From assembly GCA_963593685.1 (NCBI GenBank), contig CAVBBP010000027.1:1-34476 (forward strand): a DNA stretch of 34,476 nt, read 5' to 3'. The stretch comes from W0P28-013 sp963593685 (GTDB lineage Bacteria; Bacteroidota; Bacteroidia; Bacteroidales; Paludibacteraceae). The position numbers and the translations under genes were made by a program. Under the pieces are notes generated by a model. The model was not told the DNA's origin, made no database searches, and saw nothing but the letters and a program-made list of their open reading frames with translations. This document shows, piece by piece, positions 15,091-21,545 of the stretch. How positions within the stretch are numbered: position 1 is the stretch's first letter; every line of letters starts with the position of its first letter.

Positions 15091-15098
15091 CAAAGGTA
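15091..15098 (-). promoter_or_regulatory. Candidate -7 promoter element for the 15084-14953 RNA
   Basis: TACCTTTG on the minus strand matches TAnnTTTG and equals the -7 element of the 576-686 RNA base for base. A TTTG at the -33 distance is missing; that space is taken by the perfect inverted repeat at 15097-15122, so the promoter may be repressed or activated through it. Confidence 0.5.
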
Positions 15099-15122
15099 CT
15101 ACATTTTTGGTTAAATGTAGTA
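15097..15122. promoter_or_regulatory. Perfect 26-bp inverted repeat, operator candidate
   Basis: Arms TACTACATTT (15097-15106) and AAATGTAGTA (15113-15122) are perfect 10-bp complements around TTGGTT. The site overlaps the minus-strand promoter element and lies 70 bp before the plus-strand accessory operon. It could bind a dimeric regulator controlling both directions. No U tract follows, so it is not a terminator. Confidence 0.6.
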
Positions 15123-15192
15123 TCACAAATTAAATTTTAACAAACATTAACATTAAAACCTCGTGAGATGTATAGGTGAATCTCTGAAAGTT

Positions 15193-15510
15193 ATGAAAAA
15201 CGAAAAAGCAAAAGCAGTGAAATTGACGGATGTACGCAAAGCAATGAAAGAAACCACAGGGACTCCGTCCTATTGCGTGAAGCAGTTGTATGCAATAGCA
15301 GAAACTTGCAGTGAATTGCGGTCGATTTTGCCGGCGAAAAAAGAGGGGCTTGCGCTTGTCAAGTCAATTTGTGAGTGGGGCAATGTGGGCGGCACACGCT
15401 TGTGGAAGGGTGTGATAAAAGGTTGTGTAACAACAAAAAACGTTACTATAAAATGTAGCGTCGACATGTGCTTACGCTACTTTGTGAAATTGGCAAAGGG
15501 TGAAATTTAA
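15193..15510 (+). CDS. Hypothetical 105-residue protein opening the accessory operon
   Basis: I chose the ATG at 15193 (MKNEKAKAVKLTDVRKAMKE). The earlier in-frame ATG at 15163 would add ten residues without a better context. The protein is basic with several Cys residues (KQLYAIAETCSELRS, VKSICEWGN, KGCVTTKNVTIKCSVDMC). The Cys are not in CxxC pairs, so no zinc finger is evident. I do not recognise the family. It is the first gene after the structured RNA region and is followed 19 nt later by another small gene. Confidence 0.65.
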   Translation: MKNEKAKAVKLTDVRKAMKETTGTPSYCVKQLYAIAETCSELRSILPAKKEGLALVKSICEWGNVGGTRLWKGVIKGCVTTKNVTIKCSVDMCLRYFVKLAKGEI

Positions 15511-15529
15511 TCAAAGGAGAAAACGAAAA

Positions 15530-15745
15530 ATGAAAGCAAACAGAATCATCAGACGGCTTGCGTACCTGCTTTTCCCGAATTGGTATCGGGCACAGATGCA
15601 GCACGCTCTCGACATCTCGAACGCAAAGCGTGCAGAGAGAATGGACGCATGGTTGAAAGCGCAATGCTACAACCACTTTTTTACTTTGGCTTGTCGTGGG
15701 TCAAAGTTTGACATGGACTACTTAATGAAAATTGGTTCCATTTAA
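15530..15745 (+). CDS. Hypothetical 71-residue basic protein
   Basis: I chose the ATG at 15530 because AAAGGAG lies about 12 nt before it, one of the few Shine-Dalgarno-like sites in this region. The alternative ATG at 15500 overlaps the upstream gene. The sequence (MKANRIIRRLAYLLFPNWYR, then DISNAKRAERMDAWLKAQC) is basic and amphipathic, with a possible membrane-surface helix at the N-terminus. I have no family assignment. Confidence 0.6.
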   Translation: MKANRIIRRLAYLLFPNWYRAQMQHALDISNAKRAERMDAWLKAQCYNHFFTLACRGSKFDMDYLMKIGSI

Positions 15746-15759
15746 TAAACTCAACAACT

Positions 15760-15852
15760 ATGCAAGAGAAAATTTTAGGCAGTTTTGTTGTCGGCTGCGC
15801 AATCTTTGCAGCCGTATGCATCACCTATTGCGCCATCGTCTATGGCTTTTGA
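15760..15852 (+). CDS. Predicted 30-residue single-span membrane peptide
   Basis: This short ORF starts in the common AACAACTATG context of this phage, 14 nt after the previous stop. It reads MQEKILGSFVVGCAIFAAVC and then ITYCAIVYGF: a charged start followed by one hydrophobic helix. Small membrane peptides of this kind occur in phage early regions and can affect host membrane enzymes or superinfection, but I infer no specific role. The start context and clear helix support a real gene. Confidence 0.55.
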   Translation: MQEKILGSFVVGCAIFAAVCITYCAIVYGF

Positions 15853-15868
15853 GCAATAGGAAACAAGG

Positions 15869-15985
15869 GTGTAGGCTATTGGTTTAGCCTACACTCACAC
15901 TTCGCCCACGCTGCATCAGACAAGCGTGGCACAACCAACCCACCAACAAGCAGATGCGCCACGCCGTGAGGCAGTTGCGCATCTG
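15869..15985 (+). ncRNA. Cluster of three strong hairpins, possible structured leader
   Basis: The 237-nt gap before the next gene holds three perfect stems: 15869-15878 with 15885-15894 (10 bp, loop TTGGTT), 15906-15912 with 15923-15929 (7 bp), and 15951-15959 with 15977-15985 (9 bp). None is followed by a U tract, so they are not simple terminators. They may form a structured leader or RNA element ahead of the 16090-17802 genes. I cannot match it to a known riboswitch. Confidence 0.45.
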
Positions 15986-16089
15986 TACCTCCCTTTTTCG
16001 GTAGGCAGTGTGGGACATAATGAAAGCAAACAAACTAACATTTTTATAAACTAAAAACCTTGCTGCGTATAGGTCAGCGGCATACAACT

Positions 16090-16284
16090 ATGGCAACGAA
16101 CGCCTCAAAAAATCTGACTTTCACCTTTGAGCGTGAAACGAAAAACACCATCCGTTTTGCGGAGCAAGTAGCCGAACTCGATGCGCCTGTAATTGGCACA
16201 ATTTACATCGGCAAACACGCACTGAAAGAGTTGGGCTACACACAAGGTAGCACCATCACCATCGCATTGGCTGTAACAAAGTAA
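16090..16284 (+). CDS. Small beta-rich protein preceding the amidoligase
   Basis: This is a 64-residue protein from the ATG at 16090, preceded by CATACAACT; the longer frame from 16060 has a poor context. The sequence NLTFTFERETKNTIRFAE, then VIGTIYIGKHALKELGY and STITIALAVT, resembles a widespread uncharacterised small family with an ETKNT...GT-Y--K-AL pattern. Six or so beta strands are expected. It lies directly before the amidoligase gene and may be a partner, but this is only context. Confidence 0.68.
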   Translation: MATNASKNLTFTFERETKNTIRFAEQVAELDAPVIGTIYIGKHALKELGYTQGSTITIALAVTK

Positions 16285-16362
16285 GCCAACGCACACAACC
16301 AACGAGAGGCACACGGCAAATCGTTGTGTGCCTCTATTGTTTAACAAACAAAAACAAAAGTC

Positions 16363-17802
16363 ATGGAAAGTAATGTATCAAAAGAGTTTGTTGAACTCTT
16401 GCAGGAGCGAGGCTGGCTTGCACCAGCATCAGAGCAAGACGGCACTCCACGATTCTATGCGTTCAGAATCGGGGACGGTATAGAGATAAACGAAAACACA
16501 AATGTTTATCTCTCTGACATCGGCTTCAATCTGTGGGGGCTGCTGCACTACACTGGCAACACACCACGAGGCGAGGCACTTTTCAGTGCCTCGTGGAAAC
16601 TGAATTTGGAAAAGTGCGAGGAGTATTTTGCCTCACTGAAAGGCGATGCGTATGAAATACTCGACCCCGATGAGTACTGCTTTTGCGACCGCTGCGGCAG
16701 AGTAACACAGTACGATGCAACCGAAGAGGTACATGTCGGTGGGACTTTGGAACAGTGGTGCAGGGACTGCGTTGATTGCCACGCATTCCGCTGCAACGAC
16801 TGCGAGGAGTACTTCGACGAACACTCCTACGACCACTACTCAACGCCCGATGGCGATGTATGCTCGGACTGCTACGATGAGCACTGGTGCGAATGTGTGT
16901 GCTGCCACGAAACAATACGGCAGAGCCATGCGTTTTGGTCTGACGATGAGGACGGCTGGCTCTGTGATGAGTGCTACGAAAACAGTGGCAGCGGAGCGGT
17001 GCGCAAGTACCACCACAACCCACCCATCTCTTACAACTCTGTGGCAGGAGAGGCAACCGACAAATACATCGGTTGCGAGATTGAAACAGAAGATGGCGAC
17101 TACGATGAACGCCGTGAAATAACGGCACGCTACGGCGAAGATGAGGCTATCATCTACCAAATGCACGATGGTAGTCTTAACAGCAGCGGCATCGAGTGCA
17201 TCACCCAGCCGATGAGCAAAAAGTATTTCGACCAGTTTGATTTTGAGGGCTGGTTCAAAGAACTCATCAACGCTGGCGCACGCAGCCACGACACAGAAAA
17301 CTGTGGGTTGCATGTGCACCTCAGTAAAGAGTGGTTCGGTAACACCGCCGACAAGCAAGAACTTACAGCAGGAACAGTCATTGCTATTATGGGACGACTG
17401 AAACCCGAACTGCAAGCAGCAGCACGGCGCACCAACACATACTGGTGCCACTTTCCCGACGAGGCGTATTACGGAACCAGAAAAAAAGAATACCTCGCCG
17501 ATGCCAACAGCGAGAAACAGCACAGCAAGTACTGTGAGTCGCTGAAAAAAGTAGGCAAGTGCAAGGAGGGCAGGTACGAATGCCTCAACCTGCTGAACCG
17601 TAACACCTATGAGTTCCGCATCTTCAAGGGAACTCTGAATGTGAAAACATTTCGGGCAAGCGTGGCACTCTGCCTACGACTGGTGGAGTATGCCAAGTAC
17701 AAGAACCGAAACCACAGCCGCGCCTATTCGTGGATGCAATTCAAGTCATTCAAACGGATGCCGAAAGTGCTGGCAGACTATTTAGCAACGAGAAATCTCT
17801 AA
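16363..17802 (+). CDS. Predicted amidoligase with zinc-binding cysteine cluster
   Basis: This is a 479-residue protein. The C-terminal half (about 235-430) fits the phage-type amidoligase (glutamine-synthetase-like COOH-NH2 ligase) pattern: GCEIETE at 237-243, MHDGSL at 267-272, GIECITQP at 276-283, CGLHVHLS at 314-321, and RYECLNL then TYEFRIFKGTLN at 404-426. These enzymes are predicted to form amide bonds using ATP. Residues 106-204 hold some 16 Cys, many as CxxC pairs (CFCDRC, CVDCHAFRCNDC, CSDC, CECVCC, CDEC), indicating two or more zinc knuckles or treble clefs inserted before the ligase domain. The gene lies 21 nt before an amidotransferase-like gene, a pairing known for this family. 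The substrate is unknown; peptidoglycan peptides or proteins are possible. Confidence 0.8.
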   Translation: MESNVSKEFVELLQERGWLAPASEQDGTPRFYAFRIGDGIEINENTNVYLSDIGFNLWGLLHYTGNTPRGEALFSASWKLNLEKCEEYFASLKGDAYEILDPDEYCFCDRCGRVTQYDATEEVHVGGTLEQWCRDCVDCHAFRCNDCEEYFDEHSYDHYSTPDGDVCSDCYDEHWCECVCCHETIRQSHAFWSDDEDGWLCDECYENSGSGAVRKYHHNPPISYNSVAGEATDKYIGCEIETEDGDYDERREITARYGEDEAIIYQMHDGSLNSSGIECITQPMSKKYFDQFDFEGWFKELINAGARSHDTENCGLHVHLSKEWFGNTADKQELTAGTVIAIMGRLKPELQAAARRTNTYWCHFPDEAYYGTRKKEYLADANSEKQHSKYCESLKKVGKCKEGRYECLNLLNRNTYEFRIFKGTLNVKTFRASVALCLRLVEYAKYKNRNHSRAYSWMQFKSFKRMPKVLADYLATRNL

Positions 17803-17823
17803 CAAAAAAAACAGAAAAAAACT

Positions 17824-18711
17824 ATGTGTATTCTAATAGCAAAACCAATCGGCGTGCGCAAGCCGACCGAAACAGAACTGCGCACCAGCGCACAAAACAA
17901 CCCCGACGGATGCGGAGTAGCGTGGGCGTGGAAAAACCAAATCAATATCTACCACGCCAAAAAGGTAGATGAGATTCTGCACCTCGCTGCAACCATTCCC
18001 GACGACGCACCTGCAATCTACCACTTTCGTATTGCAACACACGGCAGTATCAACCTGAAAAACTGCCACCCCTTTGTCAGCGACGATGGCGAAATCGCCT
18101 TTGCACACAACGGCATTCTCTCGATAGAGAACGACAAAGCAAGGGACTGGACGGACAGCGAAACAGCATTCCGCTATCTGTTTCTACCGATACAAAAACT
18201 CTACGGCACACAAAGCCACGAGTTTGAAGCGGCAGTGCAGTGCGTGATAGGCAGTAGCAAGTTTGCCTTTCTCGAAAGCAACGGCACGCTGAAAACATTT
18301 GGAACATTCATCAACGAGGACGGACTACTGATGAGCAACACATCGTACAAGCCACGCCCTATCTACGACGACTACGACTTTACAAACTGCTGCAAAAGTT
18401 ACAAAGGTCTGTGGTCGTCGGGGTCAAACAAATTACAAGACTACTACGAGCAATACACAGAGTGCTACGCCGAACTGGAAGCAGAAATCCTCGACGGAAT
18501 ACTCTGCGATGATGAGAACGAATGCATAAAAAAGTCAGAACTCCGAGAGTATGCAGAGATGTTTTACAACGATGTGGCTCTCGTCTATGACTCTCTCACA
18601 AAGAGAGATGTTACCACTATGGCAACAAACATTTTACAATCGTATGGAATAACAATTATGAACGATGGAAACAAACAAGAAAATCAGAGAAGAGTTGCGG
18701 CGCAAGTATAA
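17824..18711 (+). CDS. Class II glutamine-amidotransferase-like (Ntn hydrolase) protein
   Basis: This is a 295-residue protein. Cys2 directly follows the initiator Met and would become the N-terminal nucleophile. NPDGCGVAW (26-34), HFRIATHG (67-74, with the Arg and Thr-His-Gly typical of glutamine binding), NCHPF (80-84) and AHNGIL (94-99) match class II amidotransferases, which release ammonia from glutamine. The C-terminal 130 residues are helical and not recognised. No synthetase domain is fused, so the partner is probably the amidoligase encoded 21 nt upstream. The start context is AAAAACTATG, as in many genes here. Confidence 0.8.
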   Translation: MCILIAKPIGVRKPTETELRTSAQNNPDGCGVAWAWKNQINIYHAKKVDEILHLAATIPDDAPAIYHFRIATHGSINLKNCHPFVSDDGEIAFAHNGILSIENDKARDWTDSETAFRYLFLPIQKLYGTQSHEFEAAVQCVIGSSKFAFLESNGTLKTFGTFINEDGLLMSNTSYKPRPIYDDYDFTNCCKSYKGLWSSGSNKLQDYYEQYTECYAELEAEILDGILCDDENECIKKSELREYAEMFYNDVALVYDSLTKRDVTTMATNILQSYGITIMNDGNKQENQRRVAAQV

Positions 18712-18874
18712 CTATTTCATACAGTGCTACGAAACAGTACCGCGCACACTCGAAGCAGACCTGCATTGTGTAGGCGGAGTAGTGTTGCATATCACTATGC
18801 CCCCCGACCTCATCGACAGCCTCTGCGCACTCACAGAGATTGAATCAATTAGTAACATAACCTTTAACGAATAA
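18665..18874 (+). CDS. Hypothetical 69-residue protein overlapping the amidotransferase gene
   Basis: The ORF starts inside the end of the amidotransferase gene (47-nt overlap) and continues 160 nt past it. It reads METNKKIREELRRKYNYFIQ with a helical start, then beta segments (VGGVVLHITMP) and a short helix (LIDSLCALTEIE). Composition past the overlap is protein-like, and the next gene starts 5 nt after its stop, which supports a real coupled gene. I do not recognise the family. Confidence 0.62.
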   Translation: METNKKIREELRRKYNYFIQCYETVPRTLEADLHCVGGVVLHITMPPDLIDSLCALTEIESISNITFNE

Positions 18875-18879
18875 ACAGT

Positions 18880-19215
18880 ATGAACTCTTTTAGAATCAGT
18901 TACCCTGCTTGGACTATCGAGCAGGAAACAGGGTACAAACCCAAGACAACTTTTTGGATGGACTTTTCCATCGCCGATATGTATGGAACAGCAGGAGTAA
19001 AAGACACTTTCAACCGTGCGTTCCGTACATGGAAAAAGAATGTTACCTACCTCACCGAGTTGGTGCTGGTATTGAACTGGAAAATTTGGCAGCACCACGA
19101 GAGTAACGAACAACTTGCTCAACTATACGATGAACTATGGCGCAAAGCCAACGGCTATGCCTATGAGCATCTGAAAGGAGCAGACTTGGAATACTTCTAT
19201 CAAACAACCGACTAA
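18880..19215 (+). CDS. Hypothetical 111-residue protein
   Basis: The sequence has many aromatics (ISYPAWTIEQETGYKPKTTFW, FRTWKKNVTYLTELVLVLNW, NGYAYEHLKGADLEYFYQ) and is alpha/beta. The stretch FWMDFSIADMYGTAGVKDTF with helices after it resembles small proteins in other Bacteroidetes mobile elements, but I cannot name a family. It is part of the accessory operon, with gaps of 5 and 12 nt to its neighbours. Confidence 0.7.
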   Translation: MNSFRISYPAWTIEQETGYKPKTTFWMDFSIADMYGTAGVKDTFNRAFRTWKKNVTYLTELVLVLNWKIWQHHESNEQLAQLYDELWRKANGYAYEHLKGADLEYFYQTTD

Positions 19216-19227
19216 AACTATAAGACT

Positions 19228-19503
19228 ATGAACACAAAAGAACTCGCCCATATTGCTGGGCAACTTGAAATTGAGGCTAACTATCTCGACAGCCTGTGTA
19301 TGACAAACGACAGCGCACTTTTGCGCTCGCTTGCTCAAACTCTGTATGCACTACACAAGCAAGCAGAGGAACTAACCAACGAGGCAAAGCAGTATCTCGA
19401 CGACCTCGACGCAATGGAGTCGCTCGACATTGACGACCTGCACAACTACCTCGACGATGCTGTGAAACTTGTAGCAAAAATTACAACGGAGGACGCACTA
19501 TGA
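19228..19503 (+). CDS. Hypothetical 91-residue acidic helical protein
   Basis: It is almost entirely helical and acidic, with heptad-like stretches (LRSLAQTLYALHKQAEELTNEAKQ) and an Asp-rich segment (YLDDLDAMESLDIDDLHNYLDD). A coiled-coil partner or a DNA-mimic-like inhibitor is possible, but nothing specific can be shown. It starts in the GACTATG context and its stop overlaps the next start by 4 nt (ATGA). Confidence 0.7.
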   Translation: MNTKELAHIAGQLEIEANYLDSLCMTNDSALLRSLAQTLYALHKQAEELTNEAKQYLDDLDAMESLDIDDLHNYLDDAVKLVAKITTEDAL

Positions 19504-19730
19504 AAAAGACAGATTTGATTTCGCTGTGTGCCTACGCCACAGACTATTCCGACAAAGCGTACAAACTTTGGTTTGCAAAGAACTCGTATGAGTTTCTACC
19601 AAAGTCGAAAGCCACGCTGACGGAAGCACCCGACGGTATCGATGCGCACGACCCTCGCTCGTGCTGGTTTGAGTTACCGCTGTGGCTTGCAGAGAAATTG
19701 AAAGGCGAACAGTTTTATACCTTTCTCTGA
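19500..19730 (+). CDS. Hypothetical 76-residue protein
   Basis: It is the last gene of the accessory operon. The sequence MKKTDLISLCAYATDYSDKA, then KLWFAKNSYEFLPKSKATL and CWFELPLWLAEKLKGEQFYTFL has a compact alpha/beta pattern with several Trp. I do not recognise the family. Its 5' end overlaps the preceding gene (ATGA), and its 3' end overlaps the convergent minus-strand regulator gene by 16 nt, so the two messages share complementary 3' ends. Confidence 0.68.
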   Translation: MKKTDLISLCAYATDYSDKAYKLWFAKNSYEFLPKSKATLTEAPDGIDAHDPRSCWFELPLWLAEKLKGEQFYTFL

Positions 19731-20275
19731 TAGGGCAGCGCACGATAACCTACCCTGCCTTTGCGGACGCTCTTGTATTCGAGAGCGTCCATAATGATAG
19801 AGTCGAGCAGGTCGCTCTTGGTATAGGCGCGTGCCGAGATAGCCGATGGCTTCTCGTAGATGCACGGCAGCATAACACGAGGGCGCACACGCTTGTAGCC
19901 GAGTGGAGAGAGAATACGAAACACGACAGACTCCGAGAGTCGTGCGTTGTGCAAAATACTTGAACGCACACACGCCGCACGGCTGTAATTGAAAGTACCA
20001 CACCACCAATCACGAACAGATGTAGCAGCAAGCAGAGCGGTATGCTCGTCGAGCAGATGTGTGCCACGCGCATACACCGCATCGACTGCAAACGAGGGAC
20101 GCACCAGTTTGTAACCGAGCAGCGTCAAGTACTTGTCTATCGTGGCTTCACGCAATGAACCACGCAACAAAGAAGCGCGTACTTTTTCCGCACGCTTTTG
20201 TGTTACACCTATCTTGCTGTACCAACACGGCTGTAACATCTCGTAAAATAATAACTCACCCCCAACTCCTATCAT
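19715..20275 (-). CDS. Possible HTH regulator with repeated HTH-like units
   Basis: This is a 186-residue protein, the only minus-strand gene between 15193 and 27135. The segment IGVTQKRAEKVRASLLRGSL followed by REATIDKYLTLLGYKL has the spacing of a Cro/CI-type HTH. A second unit (RSSILHNARLSESVVFRILS, then PLGYKRVRP) and a weaker third (DALEYKSVRKGRVGY) repeat the pattern, so it may hold two or three degenerate HTH units. A lone regulator transcribed against the early operon would fit an early/late switch. Start uncertain: a TAACTTTG promoter element lies 8 nt before 20275, so the message would be almost leaderless. The next in-frame ATG is 11 codons in. Confidence 0.6.
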   Translation of the reverse strand: MIGVGGELLFYEMLQPCWYSKIGVTQKRAEKVRASLLRGSLREATIDKYLTLLGYKLVRPSFAVDAVYARGTHLLDEHTALLAATSVRDWWCGTFNYSRAACVRSSILHNARLSESVVFRILSPLGYKRVRPRVMLPCIYEKPSAISARAYTKSDLLDSIIMDALEYKSVRKGRVGYRALPYQRKV

Positions 20276-20282
20276 AATGAGG

Positions 20283-20290
20283 CAAAGTTA
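20283..20290 (-). promoter_or_regulatory. Candidate -7 element for the minus-strand regulator
   Basis: TAACTTTG on the minus strand matches TAnnTTTG. With a start about 6-7 nt downstream, the transcript would begin at or just before the ATG at 20275, giving a leaderless message or one starting translation at the downstream ATG. The -33 region is T-rich without a clear TTTG. Confidence 0.5.
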
Positions 20291-20367
20291 CAAAATAAAT
20301 TCGAGAAAAGTTATTACTCGTGCAATAACTTTCCTGCAAAACACTTTCGTTTTTCAAAATAAAAATC

Positions 20368-20375
20368 TATTTTTG
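20368..20375 (+). promoter_or_regulatory. Candidate -7 element for the early replication operon
   Basis: TATTTTTG matches TAnnTTTG, 22 nt before the ATG of the first early gene at 20398. A weak TTTC lies about 20 nt upstream. Together with the minus-strand element at 20283-20290 this makes a divergent control region of about 120 nt between the regulator and the early operon. Confidence 0.5.
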
Positions 20376-20397
20376 TCGAAACAAAAATTATAACGCT

Positions 20398-20607
20398 ATG
20401 AAAGTACGAAAACTAACCTACAAAATGAAGCGAGATTTGACGACCTCGCTGGAAGCAATGGAGATTGGAACACCTCGCGTGATACCGTACAGCGATTACT
20501 CTTACAACTGTGTAAGAGTAATGATACAACGCCTCGAAAAGTTGGGCAACTCAAAGTGGGAGTACTACAATGCTCCCGATGGTACAATCATTAAACGGTT
20601 GCAGTGA
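20398..20607 (+). CDS. Hypothetical 69-residue early protein
   Basis: This is a small basic protein (MKVRKLTYKMKRDLTTSLEA, then IGTPRVIPYSDYSYNCVRVM and WEYYNAPDGTIIKRL). The order of helix, Tyr-rich loop, helix and beta ending resembles small DNA-binding proteins, but no named family is evident. It is the first gene of the early operon behind a candidate promoter. Its stop overlaps the next start by 1 nt. Confidence 0.68.
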   Translation: MKVRKLTYKMKRDLTTSLEAMEIGTPRVIPYSDYSYNCVRVMIQRLEKLGNSKWEYYNAPDGTIIKRLQ

Positions 20608-20837
20608 TGAACTACACAACCACATTCGACACGGCACGCCGCACAGCGTACCTCACCAGCACGGTGGCAGACCACTGCCGCATCGTCGTCGATTTCGGAA
20701 CGAACCGAATCTACTTGCACTACAACGGCAAGTGCGAGCGTATGGCAGCGGACAGCATTTTGGCTGCCGACTTTGGAAAAATGTGCCGCTCGTTTTTCGA
20801 TGAAGCGGAACGCAATTTCGGGAGGGCAAAGCAATGA
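20607..20837 (+). CDS. Hypothetical 76-residue early protein
   Basis: I chose the ATG at 20607, overlapping the previous stop (TGATG); a GTG one codon earlier is possible. The N-terminal half is beta-rich (YTTTFDTARRTAYLTSTVAD, IVVDFGTNRIYLHYNG) and the C-terminal half helical (DFGKMCRSFFDEAERNFG). I do not recognise the family. It is coupled on both sides by 1-nt and 4-nt overlaps. Confidence 0.66.
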   Translation: MNYTTTFDTARRTAYLTSTVADHCRIVVDFGTNRIYLHYNGKCERMAADSILAADFGKMCRSFFDEAERNFGRAKQ

Positions 20838-21082
20838 ACGAGAAGCAGACGGACGCAAAGAGTGCCGCCACGCGCGAGGTGTATGAAGCGGCAATGGCTA
20901 TCATCAAAGAAAAAGAAACCTGCTGCGTGCTACCGCTGCACGCTACGACCGACGAGGTGGCGCAAACGCTACACAAAAGTACGCTCGAGGTAGCGTATGA
21001 GTTCGGGCGCATCGATGCCTACGGCGTGGCGACCTGCGGACGCACGCTCAACGGCTACTACATCGAAAACAAAAAACGCTAA
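20834..21082 (+). CDS. Hypothetical 82-residue early protein
   Basis: This is a helical N-terminus (QTDAKSAATREVYEAAMAII) followed by an alpha/beta part (TTDEVAQTLHKSTLEVAYEF, then GRIDAYGVATCGRTLNGYYIE). The latter reads like a small winged-helix-type unit with a Tyr-rich wing (NGYYIENKK), similar to the ending of the 21546 gene product. DNA binding is plausible but unproven. ATGA overlap with the previous gene. Confidence 0.65.
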   Translation: MNEKQTDAKSAATREVYEAAMAIIKEKETCCVLPLHATTDEVAQTLHKSTLEVAYEFGRIDAYGVATCGRTLNGYYIENKKR

Positions 21083-21094
21083 ACAGTTACAGCA

Positions 21095-21268
21095 ATGATT
21101 AAAATTTTGACAACAAAACAGTACCGCCTATTGCTGGCGGAGATTGACGAACTCCGCCGTCAGTTGGTGGAGGAGAACCGCGCCAAGAATGCCGCCCTGC
21201 GACGGCTGGCAAAGGCGGTTGAGGTAAAACCAAAGGAACGCAAGACCAAGAATAAAACACGGTTGTAG
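21095..21268 (+). CDS. Small coiled-coil protein of 57 residues
   Basis: This short ORF reads MIKILTTKQYRLLLAEIDEL, then RRQLVEENRAKNAALRRLAK and a Lys/Arg-rich tail. The central 30 residues form one amphipathic, heptad-like helix, so it probably dimerises as a coiled coil, with a basic tail that may touch nucleic acid. The start lies 12 nt after the previous stop. The first structured RNA copy begins 10 nt after its own stop. Confidence 0.62.
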   Translation: MIKILTTKQYRLLLAEIDELRRQLVEENRAKNAALRRLAKAVEVKPKERKTKNKTRL

Positions 21269-21278
21269 GATACCGATT

Positions 21279-21363
21279 CCGCATAAGACAGTAAAGAAGC
21301 CGAAAGGCTCGCGCCGCTGCAAGTTTGAAAGTTTGATTGGGTTGGTTGGCGTGCGGTTTTTTT
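21279..21363 (+). ncRNA. Structured RNA motif, copy A
   Basis: Outer stem CCGCA (21279-21283) pairs with UGCGG (21352-21356), followed by seven U. Inside, CAGU pairs with GCUG and encloses AGCC-GAAA-GGCU, a GNRA-type capped hairpin. The shared sequence CCGCAUAAGACAGU and the GCUGCAAGU block are found again in copy B, 170 nt downstream. The outer stem plus U tract could work as an intrinsic terminator or attenuator. I cannot match it to a known riboswitch. Confidence 0.65.
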
Positions 21364-21448
21364 AGAACAAAGAGTAAAGACAAAAGAATAAAGACTTGAA
21401 TTGCAAGTCGCATTGAAACAGTGGAATGACAGCAGGGAAAGACCTGCA

Positions 21449-21525
21449 CCGCATAAGACAGTGAAGAGGCGCAAGCCCACGCTGCTGCAAGTAAGTCGTA
21501 GGAGGCGTGCGGTTTTAATTTTTAA
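21449..21525 (+). ncRNA. Structured RNA motif, copy B
   Basis: This second copy has the same plan: CCGCA (21449-21453) with UGCGG (21508-21512), CAGUG with CGCUG, and an inner hairpin GGC-GCAA-GCC. Compared with copy A, the inner stem sequence differs but pairing and a GNRA loop are kept, a compensatory change that argues for selected structure. The region between copies holds two more small hairpins (GACUUG/CAAGUC and CAGG/CCUG). A U-rich tract follows, and the next gene starts 20 nt later. Confidence 0.65.
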
Positions 21526-21545
21526 CCAACAAAAAAAACAATGAA

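Noticed and set aside
21279..21525. The two structured RNA copies as tRNAs
   Set aside because: Length is near tRNA size, but there is no anticodon arm with a 7-nt loop and no T-loop; the 3' ends run into U tracts.
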